This document shows positions 32,652-42,170 of a stretch of 64,000 nucleotides of DNA, piece after piece. Every line of letters starts with the position of its first letter. Position 1 is the first letter of the stretch. Below the pieces are notes generated by a model. It saw nothing but the letters and a program-made list of their open reading frames with translations. It did no database searches and was not told where the DNA came from. The position numbers and the translations under genes are program-made. The stretch is from an uncultured Eubacterium sp. GTDB taxonomy: Bacteria > Bacillota > Clostridia > Lachnospirales > Lachnospiraceae. The DNA is taken from positions 87,583 through 151,582 of the forward strand of contig CAJTMV010000006.1 of assembly GCA_910577225.1 (NCBI GenBank), written 5' to 3'.

Positions 32652-34139
32652 TTATTCAAATGGATTCTCTGTCTTGTAACGTATTTCCTTCGGCTGATTA
32701 AATCCAATCTCCTCCGGATCTACCCCGATCAGCTTAAATACTTCATACAGACTCCTGCCAAAATGCCCGAATGCGACAGCGCCGTGATGCGGATAGTTGC
32801 CCTCGATCAGTACGTGACGGTAAAATCTGCCCATCTGTGGAATCGCAAATACGCCGATCGAACCAAACGATTTTGTCGCAACCGGAAGCACTTCTCCCTG
32901 TGCCACGTAAGCGCGCAGCTTTGCATCCGCCGTACTCTGCAGTCTGAAAAACGTAATATCCCCAGGAATAATATCGCCTTCCAGCGTACCCTGCGTCACT
33001 TCTTCCGGCAATGTACGGGCCATAATCATCTGATACTTCATCGAACATGCAGAAAGTTTGCTGGAGCATGTATTTCCGCAATGGAATCCCATAAACGTAT
33101 CTTTTTGTGTGTAATTAAATTTACCCTTAATACTTTCTTCATACATGTCCGCAGGAACCGTATTGTTGATATCCAAAAGCGTTACCGCATCCTCGCTGAC
33201 ACATGTTCCGATAAATTCGCTCAGCGCGCCATAGATATCTACTTCGCAGGATACCGGTATTCCTCTTCCGGTCAGACGGCTGTTTACATAACATGGTACA
33301 AATCCAAACTGTGTCTGGAATGCCGGCCAGCATTTTCCCGCGATACATACATATTCCCGATATCCTTTATGCTCTTCGATCCAGTCCAGCAGCGTCAGCT
33401 CATACTGTGCCAGTTTCGGAAGAATTTCCGGCTTCTGATTTCCTGCGCCCAGTTCTTTTTCCATATCGGCAACGACTTCCGGTATTCTTGCATCGTCTTT
33501 ATGTTTGTGAAACGCTTCAAACAAATCCAGCTCTGAATTTTCTTCAATTTCAACGCCCAGGTTATACAATTGTTTGATCGGTGCGTTGCAGGCAAGGAAA
33601 TTCGTAGGACGCGGCCCAAAGCTGATAATTTTTAAGCTGCCAAGTCCCACAACCGCCCGTGCAACCGGCAGGAATTCATGAATCATATCTGCACATTCGT
33701 CAGCCGTACCTACCGGATATTCCGGAATATAAGCATGTATATTACGCAGTTTCAGATTATAGCTTGCATTGAGCATACCGCAGTACGCATCCCCGCGCCC
33801 GCCGATCAGGCTGTCTCCGGACTCCTCTGCAGCCGCCACAAACATTTTCGGTCCGTCGAAATGCTTTGCAAGCAGCGTTTCTGAGATTTCCGGCCCAAAA
33901 TTACCCAGATACACCACGAGCGCATTACAGTCTGCCTTTTTCACATCTTCCAATGCCTGCTGCATATGTATTTCACTCTCCACGATGCAGATCGGGCATT
34001 CATAAATATCCGCCCCGTCGTATTTTGTGCGGTACGCCTCTACCAGCGCTTTACGTCTGTTTACTGACAAACTCTCCGGAAAACAGTCACGGCTGACGGC
34101 TACGATGCCGATTTTCACTTTTGGAATGTTTTGAAACAT
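32652..34139 (-). CDS. L-fucose/L-arabinose isomerase family protein
   Basis: A 495-residue protein of the FucI/AraA-like superfamily (COG2407 type): an N-terminal Rossmann-like region (VKIGIVAVSRDCFPESL, NALVVYLGNFGPE) and a C-terminal metal-site domain (FMGFHCGNTCSS, GNYPHHGAVAFGHFG). Such proteins interconvert aldoses and ketoses with a divalent metal. It is not a canonical AraA, FucI or XylA, so the sugar is unassigned. Start ATG follows an AAGGAGG site; AraC and GntR regulators lie just upstream. Confidence 0.85.
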   Translation of the reverse strand: MFQNIPKVKIGIVAVSRDCFPESLSVNRRKALVEAYRTKYDGADIYECPICIVESEIHMQQALEDVKKADCNALVVYLGNFGPEISETLLAKHFDGPKMFVAAAEESGDSLIGGRGDAYCGMLNASYNLKLRNIHAYIPEYPVGTADECADMIHEFLPVARAVVGLGSLKIISFGPRPTNFLACNAPIKQLYNLGVEIEENSELDLFEAFHKHKDDARIPEVVADMEKELGAGNQKPEILPKLAQYELTLLDWIEEHKGYREYVCIAGKCWPAFQTQFGFVPCYVNSRLTGRGIPVSCEVDIYGALSEFIGTCVSEDAVTLLDINNTVPADMYEESIKGKFNYTQKDTFMGFHCGNTCSSKLSACSMKYQMIMARTLPEEVTQGTLEGDIIPGDITFFRLQSTADAKLRAYVAQGEVLPVATKSFGSIGVFAIPQMGRFYRHVLIEGNYPHHGAVAFGHFGRSLYEVFKLIGVDPEEIGFNQPKEIRYKTENPFE

Positions 34140-34247
34140 AAAAAAATCCTCCTTCGCTTTCTGACATGTATTTGTTATCTACATTATAGAAAGCCAAAGA
34201 AGGATGCGCAATCGAAAACTTGTCGCAGTTATGGCACTTTCTTGTCT

Positions 34248-35072
34248 TTATTTTTCCAGCCGCTTTTTCCGATACTCTGCCGGCGGCATTCCGTAGCGCC
34301 TGCGAAATGATTTCGCAAAGCTGCGGCTGTCCGGAAACCCGCACTCCATTGCGATTTCTCCCACTGGCAGATCCGTATTCATAAGCAGACGATATCCGGC
34401 TTCAGTACGCAGTTCGGATACGTAAGTCTTATAATTAATGCCGGCATATTTTTGAAACATCCTGGATAAATACGCAGGTGAAAACCCAAAAATATGCGCT
34501 ACGCCTTCCAATGTCAGATCTTCTCTGTAATTTACCTGAATATAGTTGGTAATACGGGAAAGCCGGTCCAGATTTCTGTTTTGTTTTCTTCGCTCCTCAT
34601 CGACTTCCATCATCCGGTAGTCTGTCACCAGCAGATACATCAGCTCATAAAAATCGCTGAGAATCCGAAACAAATATCCGGGCCGCCTGTCCTCATACGC
34701 TGCCTGCATCCGTTGGATCAGACCGGCCAGCTCCCTGTCTTTTTCCCCGGAGCGGGCAAACCACAAATGATCCGTATCCCCGAGATAAGTTTCAAACAAT
34801 CCTTTTGGAATCTGCAGGACCAGCGTAAAATTGGGATCCGGACAGTCGATACTGTGAACTTCGTTAGAATTGACCAAAATAAACTGCCTCTGCCCGAGCC
34901 GGAACAGCTGGGAATTAATATAAAAATCAATACTTCCTTCCAGCACAAGAAAGATCTCAATCGAACGGTGCCAGTGCCTGGAGACTTTGTAGCCGCCGTC
35001 TTTTCCTTCAAATACAAACAACCGGAACGGCAGATCTTCATTCGGTAGCACAAGCTCATGTCTAAAATCCAT
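34248..35072 (-). CDS. AraC-family transcriptional regulator
   Basis: A 274-residue regulator: cupin-like sugar-binding N-terminus (residues 1-140, RHWHRSIEIFLVLEGSIDFY) and two helix-turn-helix motifs in the C-terminal 100 residues (LEGVAHIFGFSPAYLSRMFQ; VGEIAMECGFPDSRSFAKSF). It lies 108 bases upstream of the isomerase gene, which it most likely activates in response to its sugar. It follows the GntR gene by 6 bases. Confidence 0.92.
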   Translation of the reverse strand: MDFRHELVLPNEDLPFRLFVFEGKDGGYKVSRHWHRSIEIFLVLEGSIDFYINSQLFRLGQRQFILVNSNEVHSIDCPDPNFTLVLQIPKGLFETYLGDTDHLWFARSGEKDRELAGLIQRMQAAYEDRRPGYLFRILSDFYELMYLLVTDYRMMEVDEERRKQNRNLDRLSRITNYIQVNYREDLTLEGVAHIFGFSPAYLSRMFQKYAGINYKTYVSELRTEAGYRLLMNTDLPVGEIAMECGFPDSRSFAKSFRRRYGMPPAEYRKKRLEK

Positions 35073-35078
35073 GAATCA

Positions 35079-35789
35079 TTACTCCTTCTGCATCATTTTA
35101 TCCAGCTGATCCTGTACAATCCGGTAATGCTTGTCGAACGCTTTCATTGCCGCCTGCAGGTCTTTTTCGATCAATGCATGATAAAGCGCCCAGTGTGAAC
35201 GCCTTAACAATTCTGCCCGCATTTTATTCATCAGTATTTTCGTACGAAAATTTTCAATAAACTGATCCATCAGGTTATACAGCATGGAATTATACAGAAT
35301 CAGCATCCGGTTATGCGACGCGCTCACCAGCTTATGGTGAAATTCCGCGTCCAGCTTTGCACTTTCTTTAGAGCTCATAGGCTCGTCCATCTTTAGCAAA
35401 ATCTGACGCATCTCTTCCAGCTCCTGAGGCTGCGCCGTTTCAATCGCCAGTCGGACAGCGGCGTACTCATAACCGATTCTGATATGGAAAATCTCCGAAG
35501 ACTCGATTTCCATCAGCGCCATTACCATATTGACAGATTTTAACATATACTCCATCGGGTCGCACCGGACATAGTTACCGCTTCCCTGCATACACTCGAT
35601 CAGCCCTGTAATTTCCAGCATATGCATCACTTCCCGGATAGAATTACGGCTGACGCCCAGCTTTTCAGCAATTTCCCGCTCTGTCGGTATCTTATCGTTT
35701 AACTTTAGTTGTCCGGACATGATCTGTTCCGAAAAATAATGAAAAACATATTCATATGTTTTTTTCCCATTTAATTTTGAATTATCCAT
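35079..35789 (-). CDS. GntR/FadR-family regulator, probable lactate-operon regulator
   Basis: A 236-residue protein: GntR winged helix in residues 1-70 (PTEREIAEKLGVSRNSIREV) and an all-helical FCD domain with the His/Asp metal positions (LDAEFHHKLVSASHN). I favour ATG 35789; an in-frame ATG at 35816 has no ribosome site. FadR-type FCD proteins such as LldR, LctA or PdhR bind TTGG...CCAA palindromes, and three such sites (ATTGGGTSACCCA) precede the lactate permease 8 kb away. Regulation of that operon is therefore likely, though control of the adjacent sugar genes is possible. Confidence 0.88.
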   Translation of the reverse strand: MDNSKLNGKKTYEYVFHYFSEQIMSGQLKLNDKIPTEREIAEKLGVSRNSIREVMHMLEITGLIECMQGSGNYVRCDPMEYMLKSVNMVMALMEIESSEIFHIRIGYEYAAVRLAIETAQPQELEEMRQILLKMDEPMSSKESAKLDAEFHHKLVSASHNRMLILYNSMLYNLMDQFIENFRTKILMNKMRAELLRRSHWALYHALIEKDLQAAMKAFDKHYRIVQDQLDKMMQKE

Positions 35790-35886
35790 TCTTCTATCAC
35801 TTTCCACCTTCCCCATGGAGGCTAAATCAATGTCATTTACTTAACAGAGGCGCGAAACTTTTACATACAGGTCAGGTGATAAACCG

Positions 35887-35948
35887 GCAGCAAATCAGAC
35901 AATGCGCTGCATTTTTATATGACTGCGCGACAAGGTCTGATTTGCTGC
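35887..35948. repeat. 14-bp perfect inverted repeat upstream of the GntR gene
   Basis: GCAGCAAATCAGAC (35887-35900) and GTCTGATTTGCTGC (35935-35948) enclose 34 bases with further partial complementarity (TGCGC/GCGCG). It lacks a T run on the minus strand, so it is more likely a leader RNA stem or an operator than a terminator. The rest of the 430-base gap to larA holds one terminator only. Confidence 0.65.
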
Positions 35949-36091
35949 AAAATTATCTTTATATAATTTATTCCCGAATTCCGTGATTATCCCGTAAAAT
36001 CTTAACGAGATGACATTGAAAGCTGAATTGTAACGTTAGGAACATTTTATTACAACCAAAGACAATTTGCAAGCATATAAAATATCTGTTT

Positions 36092-36134
36092 AAAGCATCA
36101 GACCAGCCGCATTCCCGGCTGGTCTGATGCTTTT
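36092..36134 (-). terminator. Terminator of the lactate operon
   Basis: A 15-bp perfect GC-rich stem (AGCATCAGACCAGCC with GGCTGGTCTGATGCT). It lies 90 bases after the larA stop on the minus strand; the T tract there is short (CTTT), the plus-strand one slightly longer. Confidence 0.75.
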
Positions 36135-36223
36135 CGGAGTTGAATCATGTTTGGTTGTATGTATATACAGATAAACTGCCATCTGGGAGCTTATTCTATA
36201 TATCTGTGTCTGGCAGGTCACTC

Positions 36224-37510
36224 CTATTTCGGTTTTTGTACCATAACCGAAACACCGTCCGGAATAATCGCGATATGCGCGTTGTGACCTTTTTCCTGCA
36301 GAGCTGCTTCCAAAGCCTCATTCACATCTGCAGCTGTCTGAAATCCCATCTCACGAGCCATACTGCGGTATTTTTCACACATAACGTAGATGACCTTATG
36401 ATGGATTAAAATACGGCTTTGTATCTGATATTCCCACTGATCTGGCTTTGTTTCATCCTGCGGTACTTTTAAAATCTCTTCCATAAGCGCCTGTGGACTC
36501 TCACACTCTTTGAGCGCATGATAAAATCCCTCGCCGCCGTGACCGTCTCCGCAGTCTGATACCATAATAAGAATACCATCGTCTGCAGAAGCTGCTTCTG
36601 CTGCCGTCATTCCTTTTACTGACTGGTACATATTCTGATCCAGAGGATATCCGCCGTTTGTGGATATTGCAATATCCGCCGGCTTTTCTGGTATCACCTG
36701 ACAGTATTGCCGGAGGAACCGGCAGCCGGCTGCATGCGCCTTTACAGCGCTGCCGGCCACGGCATGGACGACCTTTTTATCGGAATCTATGACTACGTTT
36801 ACAATATAAGCCAGTTTTGCCATCTGTGCAGCCGCGAGCATATCCCGGTGAATCGGGTTATTTTCCAGTATCCCGGTGCGGCTGTACGGGGAATCAATAA
36901 ATGCAGAACAATGGTTACCCAGTACCGTTACCCTGCTGGATACACCTGGCAGCACACTTTTACGTCCGCCGGAAAATCCTGCAAAAAAATGTGTCTCAAT
37001 AAATCCTTCACTGACGAGTAAATCAGCGTCTGCAGCAATTTTATTAATCAGCAGCGGCGCGCCGGAAGGCAGCGTGCCAAGGCTGGTCATTGCGTTTTTG
37101 TCCGAACTGTCATGTATCACAATATTTTCATGACAGACAATCTCTTCCCCAAATTTATTTACAAGCTCTTCTCTTGTCGTTGCTCTGTGAAATCCGGTTG
37201 CAATTAAAAGCGTAATATTGGCCTGTGGATTTCCTTCGCGAATTTCCTGCAGCATAAACGGTATGATATGTCTGCTCGGCACCGGCCTGGTATGATCGGA
37301 ACATATAATGACTACATTTTGTCTGCCTGCGGAAAGCTCTGACAGCTTTGGGGAATCGATCGGATGTGCCATTGCTTCCCGCACAAGCGCATCCTCGCTC
37401 TGATTCGTTTTCGGCATCGACGAAATCGATGACTCTAATATCTCATAATCCAGTGTATCATCCAGATGCAGCATCATACCGTCTCTGGAATATGGCAATT
37501 TTATATCCAT
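36224..37510 (-). CDS. larA: Nickel-dependent lactate racemase family protein LarA
   Basis: A 428-residue LarA (DUF2088) protein. The residues that position the nickel-pincer cofactor are visible: ATGFHRATTREEL (first His), THFFAGFSGGRKSVLPG (His and pincer Lys) and the following GNHCS His. It interconverts L- and D-lactate, letting one stereospecific dehydrogenase use both. No larB, larC or larE cofactor genes lie in the window, so these must be elsewhere, or the protein is a paralogue acting on a related hydroxy acid. Last gene of the lactate operon. Confidence 0.9.
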   Translation of the reverse strand: MDIKLPYSRDGMMLHLDDTLDYEILESSISSMPKTNQSEDALVREAMAHPIDSPKLSELSAGRQNVVIICSDHTRPVPSRHIIPFMLQEIREGNPQANITLLIATGFHRATTREELVNKFGEEIVCHENIVIHDSSDKNAMTSLGTLPSGAPLLINKIAADADLLVSEGFIETHFFAGFSGGRKSVLPGVSSRVTVLGNHCSAFIDSPYSRTGILENNPIHRDMLAAAQMAKLAYIVNVVIDSDKKVVHAVAGSAVKAHAAGCRFLRQYCQVIPEKPADIAISTNGGYPLDQNMYQSVKGMTAAEAASADDGILIMVSDCGDGHGGEGFYHALKECESPQALMEEILKVPQDETKPDQWEYQIQSRILIHHKVIYVMCEKYRSMAREMGFQTAADVNEALEAALQEKGHNAHIAIIPDGVSVMVQKPK

Positions 37511-37572
37511 ATGATCTACCTCTCGCCAGTACTATATGTCTCTGCAACTGTACTGGTATTCCAAAAATCCTG

Positions 37573-38715
37573 TTATTTCACGCCCATCCATCCGGCAATT
37601 ACCATCATCTGTACTTCTGAAGTGCCTTCGTAGATTTCTGTTATTTTAGCGTCGCGCATCATTCTTTCTATCGGATATTCTCTCGAATAGCCATATCCGC
37701 CGTACAGCTGCAGACAACGACGCGTAACGTCCGATGCGTTTCTGGAAGCTACCAGCTTTGCCATTGCAGCTTTGTGTGAAAATGGTTCATGATCGTCTTT
37801 TGCACATGCTGCCTGATACAGCAGTAGTTTTGCCGCCTCTGTATTCGCTTTCATCTGTGCCAGTTCAAACTGCGTATTCTGGAACTGTGAAAGACGACGG
37901 CCAAACTGCTTTCTTTCCTGCACATATTTTACGGTTTCTTCAATCGCCCCTTCTGCAATACCGACTGCCTGCGCTGCAATACCTACCCGTCCGCCGTCCA
38001 GCGTCATCATGGCGTATTTAAATCCTTTGCCAGGCTCTCCCACAAGATTTTCCTTTGGTACGATACAGTCTTCAAATATCAGTTCACATGTAGAAGACGC
38101 CCGAATCCCCATCTTATCTTCCTTTTTTCCAATAGAAAATCCCTGAAAGCCTTTTTCTACGATAAACGCTGAAATTCCTTTTGTTCCCTGTGATTTATCT
38201 GTCATTGCGAGTACAAAAAATACGTCTGCCGCTCCCGCGTTCGTGATAAAGATTTTTGATCCGTTTAATACCCAGTGATCGCCGGCGTCTGTCGCTACAG
38301 TCTGCTGTCCGGAAGCGTCCGTCCCGGCATTTGGTTCCGTCAGGGCAAATGCGCCAAGCCACTCCCCGGAGCATAATTTGGGCAGATACTTTTTCTTTTG
38401 TTCTTCAGAACCAAACTGATAAATCGGCGTGCAGCACAGAGACGTATGCGCCGAGACAATCACTCCTGTAGTCGCGCAATATTTACTCAGCTCCTCCACC
38501 GTCTGAATATATGCCAGCGTATCCATTCCGGAACCGCCGTATTCTTCCGGAAACGGAATGCCTAAAAGTCCCATTTCCGCCATCTGTTTTACATTTGCCA
38601 TCGGAAATTCTTCCGTCTTATCGATCTCTGCCGCCAGCGGCTTTACCTCGTTCACCGCAAACTCATGTACCATCTCAAGTATATCCTGATGAAACTCATC
38701 CTGCTTAAAATCCAT
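37573..38715 (-). CDS. Short-chain acyl-CoA dehydrogenase
   Basis: A 380-residue flavoprotein with signature segments ALTEPNAGTDASGQQT and QLYGGYGYSREYPIERMMRD and the catalytic-base region EIYEGTSEVQ (Glu). Highly similar to butyryl-CoA dehydrogenase, which together with EtfAB reduces crotonyl-CoA. Here it sits directly behind etfA in a lactate operon. It may link lactate oxidation to acyl-CoA reduction, or act on acrylyl- or crotonyl-CoA. Start follows a GGAGGATG site. Confidence 0.92.
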   Translation of the reverse strand: MDFKQDEFHQDILEMVHEFAVNEVKPLAAEIDKTEEFPMANVKQMAEMGLLGIPFPEEYGGSGMDTLAYIQTVEELSKYCATTGVIVSAHTSLCCTPIYQFGSEEQKKKYLPKLCSGEWLGAFALTEPNAGTDASGQQTVATDAGDHWVLNGSKIFITNAGAADVFFVLAMTDKSQGTKGISAFIVEKGFQGFSIGKKEDKMGIRASSTCELIFEDCIVPKENLVGEPGKGFKYAMMTLDGGRVGIAAQAVGIAEGAIEETVKYVQERKQFGRRLSQFQNTQFELAQMKANTEAAKLLLYQAACAKDDHEPFSHKAAMAKLVASRNASDVTRRCLQLYGGYGYSREYPIERMMRDAKITEIYEGTSEVQMMVIAGWMGVK

Positions 38716-38732
38716 CCTTACATCCTCCGTTT

Positions 38733-39743
38733 CTATTTTAATTTACCAGCCCTGAATGCCTCTGTCATTGCCGGAACTACTTCATTCAGATTGCCGACAA
38801 TCCCATAATCTGCCACATCAAAGATCGGAGCGTCCGGGTCTTTATTCACTGCGACGACCGTATCTGACCCCGAAATTCCCGCCAGATGCTGAATCGCGCC
38901 GGAAATACCAAATGCAAAGTACAGCTTCGGCGCAACCGTCTTTCCAGACTGTCCAACCTGATGCGCATGAGGCATCCATCCTGCGTCTACAACCGCGCGG
39001 CTGCATCCTACCGTTGCGCCCAATACTCCTGCCAGCTCTTCCAGCAGCTTAAAGTTCTCTGCCGAACCAACGCCACGACCGCCCGACACAATAATTTCTG
39101 CTTCTTCCAGATTGACTGCTTCTGCCACTTCATTTACCCGTTCTACAATCTTTGTACGGATCTCTTCCTCAGATGTATGTATCTCTTCTTTTATAATTTC
39201 TCCTGTGCGGCTCTCGTCATAAGCGCCTTTTTTGAATACGCCGGGTCGTACTGTACCCATCTGCGGACGATGCTGCGGACACATAATAACCGCCATTAAA
39301 TTACCGCCGAACGTCGGCCGTGTCCATGCCACATGTCCGCTTTCTTCATCGATATCGATTGCCGTACAATCTGCTGTCAGACCGGTTTTGAGCCGGCAGG
39401 AAACTCTCGGTCCCAGATCCCGTCCGTTATTTGTCGCTCCAAGCATCAGAGTTTCCGGTTTATATTTTTCCACGAGCGCAGTCATTGCCTTTGCAAAAGC
39501 ATCGGTTGTATAATATTCATATTCTGGTCCGTCTACGATAATCGCCGAATCTGCTCCATAACAGATCGCATCCTTTGCGACTCCTTCAATATCTTTGCCA
39601 ATAACAACGGCTACCAGCGAACATCCTTTCTGAGCGGCTAACGGTTTTGCTGCGTTTAACAATTCGTAACCGACATTCTTTGCTTTCCCGCATTCCGTTT
39701 CAATGAATACCCATATATTTTTATAATCGTTCAGTTGACTCAT
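38733..39743 (-). CDS. etfA: Electron transfer flavoprotein alpha subunit
   Basis: A 336-residue EtfA: N-terminal nucleotide-binding-like domain and C-terminal FAD domain with the diagnostic SGRGVGSAENFKLLEELAG, VDAGWMPHAHQVGQSGKTVA and GISGAIQHLAGI segments. With EtfB it carries two flavins; in bifurcating complexes NADH or ferredoxin electrons are split. Starts MSQLNDYKNIWVFIETE with an AGGAGGGG site, 12 bases after etfB. Confidence 0.94.
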   Translation of the reverse strand: MSQLNDYKNIWVFIETECGKAKNVGYELLNAAKPLAAQKGCSLVAVVIGKDIEGVAKDAICYGADSAIIVDGPEYEYYTTDAFAKAMTALVEKYKPETLMLGATNNGRDLGPRVSCRLKTGLTADCTAIDIDEESGHVAWTRPTFGGNLMAVIMCPQHRPQMGTVRPGVFKKGAYDESRTGEIIKEEIHTSEEEIRTKIVERVNEVAEAVNLEEAEIIVSGGRGVGSAENFKLLEELAGVLGATVGCSRAVVDAGWMPHAHQVGQSGKTVAPKLYFAFGISGAIQHLAGISGSDTVVAVNKDPDAPIFDVADYGIVGNLNEVVPAMTEAFRAGKLK

Positions 39744-39755
39744 ATCCTGCCCCTC

Positions 39756-40559
39756 CTATAATAACTTTGCATCGTCTAACAGTTTTACGACTTCTTTTGC
39801 CGCATCCTCCGGCTCCATGCCTGTCAGTTTTACCCCGTTTTTCTCACGCACTGGTGTAAACGTCTTTTTCACCCTTGTCGGAGAACCTTTCAGACCGCAT
39901 TCTTCCAGACGAATCGCAGGAATATCTGCTTCGGTCAGAACCGGAATCTCTTTTTTCTTTGCGGCCATTTTGCTCTTAATCGTAGGATAACGTGGTTCAT
40001 ATGGCAGTTTTACAACCGTGATAACAGCCGGCAGTTTTACAGAGATCATATCGTATCCGGAATCATGTTCCCGCTTCACCTGTACTTCTCCGTCGTTTTC
40101 CAGAATATCCAGTGCATAGGTAATCTGCGGCAGGTTCAGATGCTCCGCGATTTCCGGTCCAACCTGTGCAGTATCTCCGTCTGTCGCCTGTTTTCCACAA
40201 AGAATCAGGTCAAATTTAAGTCCTTCTTTTTCTTCTACCGCTTTAATCGCTTCGGAAAGAATATAACTTGTGGCAAGCGTATCGGAACCGCCGAAACATC
40301 TGCTGGAAATCAGATAACCGGCGTCAGCCCCTACTGCCAGACATGATTTAATCGCTTCCTTTGCCTGTTCCGGTCCCATAGAAATTACAACCAGTTTCCC
40401 TCCAGCTTTTTCTTTTAATCTTACTCCTGCCTCCTGTGCATACGTATCAAACGGATTGACGATACTCGGTACGCCCTGGCGGATCAGCGTATGCGTTTCC
40501 GGATCGATCCGGATCTCGTTCGTATCCGGCACCTGTTTCATGCAAACACAAATATTCAT
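39756..40559 (-). CDS. etfB: Electron transfer flavoprotein beta subunit
   Basis: A 267-residue EtfB beginning MNICVCMKQVPDTNEIRIDP at ATG 40559 (AGGAGG site; the longer upstream frame has none). The CGKQATDGDTAQVGPEIAEH segment is the EtfB signature that binds the second nucleotide. In the lactate system of Acetobacterium woodii, EtfAB plus an FAD lactate dehydrogenase oxidise lactate with NAD+ by spending reduced ferredoxin; the gene set here matches. Confidence 0.94.
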   Translation of the reverse strand: MNICVCMKQVPDTNEIRIDPETHTLIRQGVPSIVNPFDTYAQEAGVRLKEKAGGKLVVISMGPEQAKEAIKSCLAVGADAGYLISSRCFGGSDTLATSYILSEAIKAVEEKEGLKFDLILCGKQATDGDTAQVGPEIAEHLNLPQITYALDILENDGEVQVKREHDSGYDMISVKLPAVITVVKLPYEPRYPTIKSKMAAKKKEIPVLTEADIPAIRLEECGLKGSPTRVKKTFTPVREKNGVKLTGMEPEDAAKEVVKLLDDAKLL

Positions 40560-40601
40560 AGATAATTTCCTCCTCATTTCTTTAAAGTATCCATTCTGGA
40601 T

Positions 40602-40673
40602 CATTCAGGCACTTTATTCATTCAATTTTCACTTACCTGAAGCATTCAGGCGCTTTATTCATTCATCTTTCAC
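40602..40673. repeat. Pair of 31-bp direct repeats between glcD and etfB
   Basis: The segments 40602-40632 and 40643-40673 differ at only three positions (both contain CTTTATTCATTCA and end TTTCAC) with a 10-base spacer. At the junction, CCTGAA-TGC-TTCAGG forms a small hairpin. The repeats lie within the operon, in an otherwise non-coding 134-base gap; they could set relative expression or an RNA end. Confidence 0.8.
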
Positions 40674-40693
40674 CTGCGCGCAAATCCGTACTG

Positions 40694-42106
40694 TTATAAA
40701 CGATAGCAGACTTTACCCGGATTTAAGATCATCTTCGGATCAAAAACACGTTTGATGCCTTCCATAATTGCCATATTCGTCTCGCCTGCCGAATCGACCA
40801 GATATCTGACCTTGCCGGAGCCGATCCCATGTTCACCTGACACAAGTCCGCCGCAGTCTGTCGCTTCTTTGTAAATAATATCAAAGAACTTTTCCACACG
40901 ATTTTTAAACTCTTCTTCCTCCAGATCATTCGAGCACTGATAAATATGAAGATTGCCGTCTCCTGCGTGTCCAAATGATTTAATGGTCAGTCCGCATTCG
41001 TCTCCGGTCTTGTTTACAAATTCCAGATAGTCTGCAATTTTATTGACCGGTACGACAACATCGCATTCGTCCAGCAGCTTTGTCTCTTCCATAATCGCTT
41101 CCAGAAACGAAGAACGTGCCGCCCAGGCATCTTTCATTTTTGACGGCGTATCCGCTACCAGAACGTCGATCGCTCCTTCTTCCACGACCAGCTCTGCCGC
41201 CTGCTCTACGAGAGCGTCTACTTCGTCTTCGGAATTACCGTCCAGTGTTACAAGCAGATATGCGCCGATCTGCGTGCCTTCCAGTTCCTGTGGAAATACG
41301 GATTTGCCGACATAACGTTCCGATGCCAGTACAATTTCCCGCTCCATAAACTCGATTGCCTGCGGCTCCATATGCGCCATCTTAAATTTCGGAACCGTCG
41401 CAAGCGCGGTATGCAGGTCTTCAAACGGTATAATCAGCGATGCTGCTGCTTTTGGCGCCGGAATAATTTTTAACGTCAGCTCTGTAATAATACCAAGCGT
41501 ACCTTCTGAACCAATCATCAGATTCAGCAAAGAATAGCCGGATGATGTCTTGGATACGGTAGCTCCCAGATGTGTAATCTCACCCGTTGGAAGTACGACA
41601 GTCATTGCGCGGACATAATCACGGGTTGCTCCATATTTCACTGCACGCATACCGCCTGCATTTGTCGCCACATTTCCTCCTACGCAGGCAAATTTTTCAC
41701 CCGGATCCGGCGGATAGAGCATTCCTTTTGACTGACAGTCTTCCGCCAGATCGTTTAACAACACGCCCGCCTCTATCTCCACAACAAAGTTTTCCATGTC
41801 GTAAGATTTAATCTTATTCATCTTTGTAAGATCCATCAGCACGCCTCCATATAATGGAACCGCTCCGCCAGCAAGTCCTGTTCCTGCGCCTCTTGGCGTT
41901 ACCGGAATATTGTTGTCATAGCAGATTTTCATAACGGCGGCTACTTCCTGCGTGGAACGCGGCTGTACTGCCAGATCCGGCATATGTGTGCCATAGATCG
42001 GCATTTCGTCTTTTGCATAGTCCGGATTGATGTCTTCTCCTAAAAAGACTGCTTCAGATACTGCTTTGATCTGATCGATCACTTCTGGTGTCAGTTGATT
42101 GTACAT
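40694..42106 (-). CDS. FAD-linked lactate/glycolate dehydrogenase (GlcD/LctD-like)
   Basis: A 470-residue FAD-binding PCMH-type oxidoreductase. FAD motif PRGAGTGLAGGAVPLYGGV (~75-95), and VGGNVATNAGGMRAVKYGATRDYVRAM; C-terminal substrate domain ending SGEHGIGSGKVRYL...FDPKMILNPGKV. ATG 42106 has an AAGGAGGAAA site. In complex with EtfAB such enzymes oxidise D-lactate to pyruvate. It follows the permease and precedes etfB in the same operon. Confidence 0.93.
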   Translation of the reverse strand: MYNQLTPEVIDQIKAVSEAVFLGEDINPDYAKDEMPIYGTHMPDLAVQPRSTQEVAAVMKICYDNNIPVTPRGAGTGLAGGAVPLYGGVLMDLTKMNKIKSYDMENFVVEIEAGVLLNDLAEDCQSKGMLYPPDPGEKFACVGGNVATNAGGMRAVKYGATRDYVRAMTVVLPTGEITHLGATVSKTSSGYSLLNLMIGSEGTLGIITELTLKIIPAPKAAASLIIPFEDLHTALATVPKFKMAHMEPQAIEFMEREIVLASERYVGKSVFPQELEGTQIGAYLLVTLDGNSEDEVDALVEQAAELVVEEGAIDVLVADTPSKMKDAWAARSSFLEAIMEETKLLDECDVVVPVNKIADYLEFVNKTGDECGLTIKSFGHAGDGNLHIYQCSNDLEEEEFKNRVEKFFDIIYKEATDCGGLVSGEHGIGSGKVRYLVDSAGETNMAIMEGIKRVFDPKMILNPGKVCYRL

Positions 42107-42170
42107 GATGTTTCCTCCTTTAATTGCGGTCTGTACCGGATTAGATACCGCCAGACCCATTTTCTATTTA

